Below, piece after piece: positions 7,828 through 13,465 of a stretch of DNA of 13,465 nucleotides; position 1 is the stretch's first letter; each line of letters starts with the position of its first letter. The stretch lies in NCBI GenBank assembly GCA_050010115.1, contig JBEKLQ010000113.1, positions 1 to 13,465 on the forward strand, in the 5' to 3' direction. Made by a program: the position numbers and the translations under genes. This stretch comes from JAKACA01 sp050010115. GTDB lineage: Bacteria > Actinomycetota > Acidimicrobiia > Acidimicrobiales > Bog-793. The notes beneath the pieces were generated by a model. That model worked only from the letters and a program-made list of their open reading frames with translations. It did not search any database and was not told where the DNA came from.

Positions 7828-8610
7828 TTGAAGCTGGAATACCCCACGCTGCGCAGCCGCCCTGCAGAGGTCGTGAACGACTTCCTTTGGCTGGATCCCG
7901 CCCCGCTCCCATCGGGTACTGCCAGCATCGTTGGCTTCCTCGGCGTCTACCAGAACCGGGCCGACGAGGTGGAGATCTGCGGGATGGTCCACCCAGAGCG
8001 CCGCCGTATGGGGATCTTCAGCTGCCTGTTGGACGAAGCGCTCACTGAGTTGCGCCGGCGGGACGCTCACCGCGTGCTGCTGATCGTGGATCGGGCGTGT
8101 GAAGCGGGCGTAGGTTTCGCCGAGGCCCGCGGGGGAGAGGTCGCCTGGTCCGAGTACCGCATGCGCCAGGCCGATCCTCCGGTGACCCAGGACGACGACG
8201 AGCACGTCACCGTACGTCCCGGCCGGCGAGATGAGGCCGGTTTCATCCGCGACTGCCTCAGCCGGGCGTTCGGGTTGCCCGAGGAGGCGACGGCCGACGA
8301 GGACTTCGCCGAGCGAGCCGAGCAGACTCTCGTCATCGAGCACGCAACCGAGCGGGTCGGCGTGATGCGAGCCGAGCGTGACGCCGTTGCCGGGGACGCC
8401 GGCATCTACGGGTTCGCCGTCCTGCCCGAGCACCAGGGACGCGGCTATGGTCGGGCGGCGCTGTCGAAGGTGACGCGGGCGCTGCGGGACGAGGAGACCA
8501 CATCGGTCCACCTCGAGGTCCTTGTCGACAACCCCGGGGCGCTACACCTCTACGAGAGCTGTGGGTTCGACGTCCTCGGCATCGAGGACTACTACCTGAT
8601 CCCGGTCTGA
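7828..8610 (+). CDS. Tandem GNAT-family N-acetyltransferase, start uncertain
   Basis: This is a two-domain Gcn5-related acetyltransferase that would transfer acetyl from acetyl-CoA to an amine. From the TTG at 7828 the product is 260 residues. The first GNAT half spans about 1-115, with an acetyl-CoA loop RRRMGI at 58-63. The second spans 127-260, with QGRGYG at 203-208 and the typical ending LYESCGF at 241-247. The layout resembles mycothiol synthase MshD and other actinobacterial tandem GNATs, but the similarity is not enough to name it. The same frame stays open and coding-like upstream to about 7738 (ELEIARGLDEGQLRGIAALEAACGAADGGR). That stretch supplies the missing first strand and helix of domain 1. 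No ATG, GTG or TTG exists in that stretch, so the true start is either a rare codon or hidden by a small indel. It is probably co-transcribed with rpsT. Confidence 0.85.
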   Translation: MKLEYPTLRSRPAEVVNDFLWLDPAPLPSGTASIVGFLGVYQNRADEVEICGMVHPERRRMGIFSCLLDEALTELRRRDAHRVLLIVDRACEAGVGFAEARGGEVAWSEYRMRQADPPVTQDDDEHVTVRPGRRDEAGFIRDCLSRAFGLPEEATADEDFAERAEQTLVIEHATERVGVMRAERDAVAGDAGIYGFAVLPEHQGRGYGRAALSKVTRALRDEETTSVHLEVLVDNPGALHLYESCGFDVLGIEDYYLIPV

Positions 8611-8659
8611 CACCGGGAGTCGGCCGGAACGTGGAGGGTTTCGGGGACGACCCGAACCC
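8600..8659. terminator. Candidate bidirectional terminator between converging genes
   Basis: Two hairpins lie in the 95-base gap between the ends of the acetyltransferase and DUF3291 genes. The first is a 7-bp stem (TCCCGGT 8600-8606, ACCGGGA 8612-8618) around a 5-base loop that includes the TGA stop. The second is a 9-bp stem with one bulged T (GGGTT-T-CGGG 8636-8645, CCCGAACCC 8651-8659) around GACGA. Neither has a T-tract, as is common for terminators in high-GC genomes. Confidence 0.5.
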
Positions 8660-8705
8660 CGGTGGTGCCGAAGTCATCGCTCAGGCATTCGAGCATACGA
8701 TCGGG

Positions 8706-9203
8706 TCACTCAAACCGCCGGCATGACTCGTCGCTCTTGATGCTGCCCGGTGCCGGGTAGTGCTCGCGGAGTGTGAACGCCTGCGGCGTCGGGCCGTGCG
8801 CTCGCAGGTGGCGGATGCGGTCCTCGGCTTCATCGGTCGTGGGACGGTGCCCGGCCGGGACCCACCAGCAGGCCATCCATGCCTCTTGCATCTGCCAGAA
8901 CCATTGGCGCCGGCGGCGCAGGACCTGGCGGTGGGCGTCGCCGAACACGAACGCCCTCAACGACTCGACGTCGACCCAGACGGACAGGTTCACGATGACA
9001 CCCGCGCTGTCGGCGGCGTCCCAGTCGAAGGCGCGGATCGCCGTGGCGTTGCCGTCGTCGGTCTGCAACCGCCAGAGGAAGCCGGGCGCCCGGTCGGCGA
9101 CGGCGTTGACGGGATCGAGGGCGGCCACGAAGTCAGCCAAGGCCGGGTCGTCGAGCGGCGCTGTGAGGCGGGCGACGTTCACCTGAGCGAGCTCGTAGGT
9201 CAC
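8706..9203 (-). CDS. DUF3291 domain-containing protein
   Basis: This 165-residue protein belongs to the DUF3291 group, small cytoplasmic proteins of a dimeric alpha/beta-barrel type with no established function. Recognisable family segments are YELAQVNVARLTAPLDDPALADFV at the N-terminus, APGFLWRLQTDDGNATAIR, VNLSVWVDVESLRAFVF, the aromatic AWMACWWVPAGHRPT, and RHLRAHGPTPQAFTLREHYPAPG near the end. The start is a GTG at 9203: an in-frame stop lies a few codons upstream and the family motif begins at once. No clear Shine-Dalgarno sequence precedes it. It follows the PAS-GGDEF gene on the same strand after 118 bases that contain a GC-rich repeat array. Co-transcription with the cyclases is possible but unproven. 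Confidence 0.88.
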   Translation of the reverse strand: MTYELAQVNVARLTAPLDDPALADFVAALDPVNAVADRAPGFLWRLQTDDGNATAIRAFDWDAADSAGVIVNLSVWVDVESLRAFVFGDAHRQVLRRRRQWFWQMQEAWMACWWVPAGHRPTTDEAEDRIRHLRAHGPTPQAFTLREHYPAPGSIKSDESCRRFE

Positions 9204-9237
9204 GACCGCATTCTGGCCCTAACCCAGCCTTCACGCC

Positions 9238-9285
9238 GGCGCGCGGCCCGGCGCGCGGCCCGGCGCGCGGCCCGGCGCGCGGCCC
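9238..9285. repeat. Tandem repeat, four perfect copies of a 12-base unit
   Basis: GGCGCGCGGCCC is repeated four times without error, followed by a partial copy (GGC). Each unit contains the self-complementary blocks GCGCGC and GGCC, so either strand can fold into stacked GC hairpins. The array sits between the end of the PAS-GGDEF gene and the start of the DUF3291 gene, where it could slow or end transcription, or act as a protein-binding array. Confidence 0.9.
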
Positions 9286-9321
9286 GGCACCGGGCGACTC
9301 CTGCCACCGCGCCCCGTGGAG

Positions 9322-11001
9322 CTAGCTGGCTATCGCGTCCGCGTGCACGACGCAGCGGTTACCGCCGAGCTCCTTCGCCCGGTACATGGCCAGGTCGGCG
9401 TCCCGCACGAGCGAGCTCGGGCTCATGGAGTCATCACGCGTCATGGCGATGCCGATGCTGACGCTCGGCGACACCGCCCGCCCATCGAGAGCAAACGGTT
9501 GAGATACGGCCGTGACCAGCCGCTGGCCCAACGCCAGCACCTGCGCGACGTCCTCCATGTCTTCGGCCACGACGACGAACTCGTCCCCGCCGACGCGAGA
9601 TACGGTGTCGGTCGCCCTGACCGCTTCCGTCAGCCGGGAGGCGAGCTGGACCAGCAGATCGTCTCCTGCCTCATGACCGAGGGTGTCGTTCACGGGCTTG
9701 AAGCGGTCGACGTCCAGAAACAGCACCGCGACGAGGGCGGGTTCGCGCGACAGCCGAGCGAGCGCTCGCGACAACCGGTCGTGGAGCAGTGCCCGATTGG
9801 GGAGCCTGGTCAGCGGGTCGGTCAGGGCGCGCCGCGTCAGCTCCTCGTCGGCACGCACCTGCTCGGTCACGTCCTCGACCTCGCAGATCCCGGTCAGGGC
9901 GGCGCCCCGTTGATCGTGCAGCGCCGACGCGGTCACCCGGGCGACAACTTCGGACCCGTCCCCGCACAGGTAACGGAGGCGGACTTGGAACTGATCGATC
10001 TCACCGGCGAACAGCGCCTGCCACCGCGCTCGTTGCTCCTCTGCCTCCGATCGGTGAACGAGACAGTCGATCGACGCGCCCTGCAGGTGCTGAGTGGTGT
10101 AGCGGAGGCTCCCGCACAGGGCGTGATTCACCTCGACGACCCGGAGGTCCGTGTCGACGATCATCTTGCCGACGGGGCTCTCGTCGAAGATGCGACGGAA
10201 ACGCTCCGCCATCGTTCGCAAGGCCTCGAGCGCCTCCCGGCGCTCGGTGACGTCACGCAGGTTGCCGACGATCCCGCCGATGCCGGCGTCGGCGACATGG
10301 TCGGTGAAGGTCATCTCGAACCATCTCCAGCCGGCGGCGGTCATCATCCGCCACTCGCCGGTCACCGGCTTGTCCGGGCCGAGGCGCTGCGTCACGGTGA
10401 CGGTCACGTCCTCGCGATCGGAAGGGTGCAGGTAGTCCCAACCGTTCGAGCCGAGCAGCTGGTCGACGCGCAGCCCGGAGATGCTCTCGATCGAGGGGCT
10501 GACGTACAGGATCGTGCCGTCCGGATCGAACAGCATGGCGATGTCGGAGGAGCGCTGGACCAGGGCACGGAACCGCTGCTCAGAAGCTTGCAGTGCCTGT
10601 TTGGCCTCGAGCTCACGAGTCCGGTCGGTCGCGAGGCTGAGCACCCCGACGACCTCGCCCGAGGGACCGAACAGGGGTGAGCGGGTGGCGTAGACGGGGA
10701 CTTGCGAGCCGTCGCCCCGGCTCACCCAGACATCGCCGGACCAGTGCTCGCCGCTGATGAGGCGGCGCCAGATCTCGCTCGCAGGGTCGACCGGCATCGT
10801 CGCCGTGGAGAGCTCCCCGAGTGACCTCCCCACGATCTCGCCCCGGGGCCGCCGCTGCAGCCGTTCGCCGGCATGGTTGCAGTACACGACAGTGCCGTCC
10901 CGATCGATGACGAGTGCCGCTTCGGCGCTCGCTTCAAGCAGGTCCAGACCCGAGAGCCCCCAGATCTCCCAGATCGACGTCGTCTCGGCCGACGGATGCA
11001 C
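9322..11001 (-). CDS. Diguanylate cyclase with three PAS sensor domains (PAS-PAS-PAS-GGDEF)
   Basis: This protein would make cyclic di-GMP from two GTP in response to a ligand or redox cue sensed by PAS domains. In the 559-residue version three PAS modules run at about 19-130 (VIDRDGTVVYCNHAGERL), 143-265 (MLFDPDGTILYVSPSIESISG) and 270-395 (IVDTDLRVVEVNHALCGSL). A GGDEF domain follows at 396-559. The active-site loop is an intact GGDEF at 471-475. RATD at 462-465, five residues before it, is a canonical RxxD product-inhibition site. No EAL domain, signal peptide or membrane segment is visible, so it is probably cytoplasmic. I chose the GTG at 11001 because it begins just before the first PAS. 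A TTG at 11130 would add 43 arginine- and glycine-rich residues encoded partly by a repeat array, which does not look like protein. Neither start has a clear ribosome site. It follows another cyclase gene in tandem. Confidence 0.9.
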   Translation of the reverse strand: MHPSAETTSIWEIWGLSGLDLLEASAEAALVIDRDGTVVYCNHAGERLQRRPRGEIVGRSLGELSTATMPVDPASEIWRRLISGEHWSGDVWVSRGDGSQVPVYATRSPLFGPSGEVVGVLSLATDRTRELEAKQALQASEQRFRALVQRSSDIAMLFDPDGTILYVSPSIESISGLRVDQLLGSNGWDYLHPSDREDVTVTVTQRLGPDKPVTGEWRMMTAAGWRWFEMTFTDHVADAGIGGIVGNLRDVTERREALEALRTMAERFRRIFDESPVGKMIVDTDLRVVEVNHALCGSLRYTTQHLQGASIDCLVHRSEAEEQRARWQALFAGEIDQFQVRLRYLCGDGSEVVARVTASALHDQRGAALTGICEVEDVTEQVRADEELTRRALTDPLTRLPNRALLHDRLSRALARLSREPALVAVLFLDVDRFKPVNDTLGHEAGDDLLVQLASRLTEAVRATDTVSRVGGDEFVVVAEDMEDVAQVLALGQRLVTAVSQPFALDGRAVSPSVSIGIAMTRDDSMSPSSLVRDADLAMYRAKELGGNRCVVHADAIAS

Positions 11002-11014
11002 AACGTCTGATATC

Positions 11015-11050
11015 GGCAGGTTCTGGCGGAAGGTAAGCAGGAAACCTGCC
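11015..11050. repeat. Inverted repeat upstream of the PAS-GGDEF gene
   Basis: GGCAGGTT (11015-11022) and AACCTGCC (11043-11050) form a perfect 8-bp inverted repeat with a 20-base spacer. It ends 14 bases before the preferred GTG start. It could be an operator for a dimeric regulator or, in mRNA, a stem-loop close to the start codon. Confidence 0.5.
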
Positions 11051-11103
11051 CCGCCCGCTTCTCGGCGCGCCCTCGGGCGGCGGGCCCGAGCCAGGTGAGC
11101 CGG

Positions 11104-11147
11104 CCGCCAAGGCCCGCCAAGGCCCGCCAAGGCCCGCCAAGGCCCGC
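11104..11147. repeat. Tandem repeat, about 4.4 copies of a 10-base unit
   Basis: GGCCCGCCAA is repeated three times perfectly (11111-11140), with a 7-base partial copy on each side. The array abuts the TAA stop (11150-11148) of the upstream GAF-GGEEF gene. On the coding (minus) strand each unit contains TTG followed by GCGGG. Because 10 is not a multiple of three, successive units offer TTG codons in all three frames; only the one at 11130 is in frame with the PAS-GGDEF protein. Confidence 0.9.
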
Positions 11148-13465
11148 TTACGAAGCCTTGGCCACTCGGTCCCGGCCGGCTCGCTTCGCCTCGTAGAGGG
11201 CTGCGTCCGTGCGCTGCAGCAGGCGCCCGAGATCGGTGTCGCGGGCGGCCATCTCCGCCACGCCGACCGAAGCCGTCACCTCGATCGGCCCGGAAGCCGT
11301 TGCGACGGGCGCTTCGGAGATGACCTCGCGCAACCGCTCGGCGAGCTCGGCGGCGTTCAGGAGCGGGGCTTGCACGACGAGGGCGAACTCCTCGCCTCCG
11401 TAGCGCCCGACGATGTCACCGGAACCGATCACTTTCGAGATGCGCTGGGCGACGACGCGGATGACGTCGTCGCCTGAGGCGTGCCCATACCGGTCGTTCA
11501 CGTTCTTGAAATGGTCGATGTCGAGCATCATCGCCGACAGCGCGTTGCCCATCTGGCGGGAGTCGCGGAAGCTCCTCATGGCGAGCTCGAAGAAATGTCG
11601 CCGGTTGGCGACACCCGACAGCTCGTCCCGCTGGGCGAGGGTCTGGACCCGGGCGAACAGTTGGGCGTTCTCGTAGGCGACCACGCCCTGGCCTGCAAGG
11701 GCTGCGGCCACTTCGGTCTGGGTCTGCCCGAAGGCGTTCGGCCGGCGGGCGACGATCACGAGTGCTCCGACTGCCTGCTCGCGAACTACGAGCGGAGCCA
11801 CGATGAACGAGCCCGCTCGCCCGAGGAGCCCGAACAGCGGCGAATTGCGCTCGCTGATGACGCTCGACACGGCGAGGGGCTTGCGCGAGCGCAGCGCCTC
11901 GGCGATCTCGGGCTGGTCCGCCTTGGCGATGTCGTAGCCCTCCGGCGGGAGCGACACTCCGCCGCCGACCGCGGCCGCTACCTCCAACCGCTCACCGTCG
12001 GCGAGCAGGATCGCTCCTGCGTCGGCGCTCAGAGCCGACACCGACGTCTGGAGGATCGAGCGGAGGACGCCACGGGGCTCGAGACTCTGGCCGACGGTGC
12101 GCATCGAGTCCCGGAGCAGCTCTGCCACTTGACGCTGCCGGCGCTCGCTCGCGACCGAGAGCTCCATCTCGGCCAGGCGGGCCGTCTCGAGGGCGAAGGC
12201 CACGTTCGACGTGATGGCGCTCAGGATCTCGACATCGTCCTGCGTGAAGATGCCCTTAGCGAGGCGGCTGTCGAGGTACACGATGCCGAGCAGGCGGTCC
12301 TCGATCTGCAGTGGTGCGACGAGGATCGAGCGCAGGCCGTGCGTCACGGCGCTCTCGGATCCGAGGGCGGCACCCTGCTCGGTACCGGTGAGGACCATCG
12401 GCTCTCGCGTGGCAACGACCCGGTCGACGATCGTCGAGGAGTACCCGGTGAGCTCTGTGAGGTCGTTGCAGTTGGCGTCGCGGCCGAGGTGAGGCCGGAC
12501 GAGGCCGGAGTTCTCGTTCGTGAGGAAGAGCAGCGCACGCTCGGCGTTCAAGATGCGGACTGTCTCGTCGAGCGCCAGCCGAGCGAGCTCCTCGGGGTCG
12601 AGCACGCGGGCGGCCGCCGCGCCGACCTGGAGCAGTGCCTCCAGCTGGCGGGCGGCACGGCTGGCCACGCGGACACTGGCCGTCCCGGGCAGCCCGCTGT
12701 GCGCTCCGGCGATGATCGCAGCCCGTGCGCCTGTTGCCGAGTGAAGCCGGGGGCCGACATGTCCTGTCGAGAGCCGCGCCCGGCGGTCGGGGAGTGGCGG
12801 TTGTATCCAGCGGACGAACGCCGTGATGCCGAGGTCCTCCGCCAGCCTGGCCGTGGCGACGGCCGTGCGCTCGGCCTCCTCCTCGTGGCCGGCGCCAGCG
12901 AGCGCGCGGCTGCGCGCCATCTGGATCGCCATCTCGACGCCTGGGCCGTCGAGGCCGACGAGCAGCCGCTGACCCTTGGCACTGGCGCGAAGTGCTGCCT
13001 TGTAGCGGCCCTTCGCCACCAAGAACCCCGTCCTGGCGGCGAAATAGTGCGCCCGCATCAAGGGAGTCCGAGCCGCCATTCGCAGATCGAGCACGGCACG
13101 ACGAGCCATCCTCGTCCGCTCCCTGCGTTCGTCCTCGGCGCAGTTCAACAGCTGAGCGAGCCGGCCGTAGGCCTGCACGAGCCAGAACGACGACAGGTTG
13201 TAGGGGCAGTTCCAGGGCGGCAGCCGCTGCGCCTTGAATTCGTTGATCGCCTGCTCGAATGGTGGGCCGAGCTCGTTCAGCCCGAAATGGAAGTTGGCCA
13301 GCGCGACGTGGTAGCCGGCGACGGAGATCCGCGACGGCTGCAGCTGAGCGAGTTGCTGGCGGACCCGCGTGATCCGCTCGATCCCGATGGTCGGTTGCTC
13401 GAGCAGGCCGGCGATGGCGATGCCGATGTAGTCGAGCCCGTTGACGGTCCCGTCGGCGACCCGGG
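11148..13465 (-). CDS. GAF-GAF-GGEEF diguanylate cyclase with N-terminal helical-repeat region (partial, N-terminus off window)
   Basis: The frame is open from the right edge to a TAA at 11148-11150, giving 771 visible residues. Visible residues 1 to about 225 are alpha-helical, TPR-like repeats (AARTGFLVAKGRYKAALRASAKG, ARLAEDLGI). In known proteins this style follows an AAA/STAND ATPase, sometimes with a kinase, so the full protein may be much larger. GAF domain 1 lies at about 275-430 (ILNAERALLFLTN, LVAPLQIEDRLLGIVYLDSRLAKGIFT) and GAF domain 2 at about 465-600 (FIVAPLVVREQAVGALVIVARRPNAF). They are joined by a charged helix. The cyclase domain at about 610-771 has GGEEF at 689-693, a catalytically competent form. 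The inhibition site is GSGD rather than RxxD, so product feedback is probably absent. A GTG at 13178 is internal, not the real start, since conserved-looking sequence continues upstream to the edge (GLDYIGIAIAGLLEQPTIG). It reads toward the PAS-GGDEF gene. Confidence 0.9.
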   Translation of the reverse strand, partial: RVADGTVNGLDYIGIAIAGLLEQPTIGIERITRVRQQLAQLQPSRISVAGYHVALANFHFGLNELGPPFEQAINEFKAQRLPPWNCPYNLSSFWLVQAYGRLAQLLNCAEDERRERTRMARRAVLDLRMAARTPLMRAHYFAARTGFLVAKGRYKAALRASAKGQRLLVGLDGPGVEMAIQMARSRALAGAGHEEEAERTAVATARLAEDLGITAFVRWIQPPLPDRRARLSTGHVGPRLHSATGARAAIIAGAHSGLPGTASVRVASRAARQLEALLQVGAAAARVLDPEELARLALDETVRILNAERALLFLTNENSGLVRPHLGRDANCNDLTELTGYSSTIVDRVVATREPMVLTGTEQGAALGSESAVTHGLRSILVAPLQIEDRLLGIVYLDSRLAKGIFTQDDVEILSAITSNVAFALETARLAEMELSVASERRQRQVAELLRDSMRTVGQSLEPRGVLRSILQTSVSALSADAGAILLADGERLEVAAAVGGGVSLPPEGYDIAKADQPEIAEALRSRKPLAVSSVISERNSPLFGLLGRAGSFIVAPLVVREQAVGALVIVARRPNAFGQTQTEVAAALAGQGVVAYENAQLFARVQTLAQRDELSGVANRRHFFELAMRSFRDSRQMGNALSAMMLDIDHFKNVNDRYGHASGDDVIRVVAQRISKVIGSGDIVGRYGGEEFALVVQAPLLNAAELAERLREVISEAPVATASGPIEVTASVGVAEMAARDTDLGRLLQRTDAALYEAKRAGRDRVAKAS

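Noticed and set aside
7245..7928. N-terminal extension of the cyclic nucleotide-binding protein to a start at 7928
   Set aside because: It would run antisense through all of rpsT, looks like shadow sequence, and a strong ribosome site precedes the internal ATG at 7244.
9238..9285. The 12-base repeats as a CRISPR array
   Set aside because: The copies are directly adjacent with no spacers and are far too short.
9316..10680. A 454-codon plus-strand open frame opposite the PAS-GGDEF gene
   Set aside because: Antisense shadow rich in R, G, D, E and V; the minus strand has complete PAS and GGDEF motifs.

Overview
This is a GC-rich stretch of bacterial chromosome, by eye about two thirds G+C, with many GTG and TTG starts. 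The gene content (LepA, ribosomal protein S20, HrcA, an AtsA/AtsD-like long arylsulfatase, several diguanylate cyclases) and the style of the proteins fit a high-GC actinobacterium. A deep-branching or environmental lineage such as Acidimicrobiia is my guess from protein style only, not from a marker search. No tRNA, rRNA, CRISPR array, insertion sequence or prophage is visible.

Left part, minus strand: an apparent three-gene transcription unit reads leftward, aldo/keto reductase (3728-2748), then lepA (2701-914), then hrcA (868 to beyond the left edge). The gaps are about 45 bases. hrcA starts with GTG and runs off the window, so its C-terminus is missing here. The lepA-hrcA pair is a classic actinobacterial/Firmicute neighbourhood, but the hemW/hemN gene often found between them is absent.

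Middle, plus strand: a 764-residue cysteine-type arylsulfatase (3825-6119) diverges from the reductase. Behind it is a 126-base gap that carries a short relic of a response-regulator gene. A minus-strand gene (7244-6246) then encodes a conserved N-terminal domain of unknown function joined to a C-terminal cyclic-nucleotide-binding domain. It diverges from rpsT (7437-7715, ribosomal protein S20), which is followed directly by a tandem-GNAT acetyltransferase (to 8610) whose true start codon is unclear.

Right part, minus strand: a large signalling protein, cut by the right edge, has helical repeats, two GAF domains and a GGEEF diguanylate cyclase domain (13465-11148). Next is a three-PAS GGDEF diguanylate cyclase (start most likely 11001, end 9322), then a DUF3291 protein (9203-8706). 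The two cyclases probably make cyclic di-GMP under different inputs. One keeps the RxxD product-inhibition site and the other has lost its arginine. Short GC-rich tandem repeat arrays lie on both sides of the PAS-GGDEF gene: 10-base units at 11104-11147 and 12-base units at 9238-9285.

Overall the window is mostly ordinary chromosome with a nucleotide-second-messenger flavour on the right. I do not see a clear undescribed defence or mobile system. The points most worth a second look are the response-regulator relic, the GNAT gene that seems to begin before any canonical start codon, the two repeat arrays, and the uncharacterised domain fused to a cyclic-nucleotide sensor.
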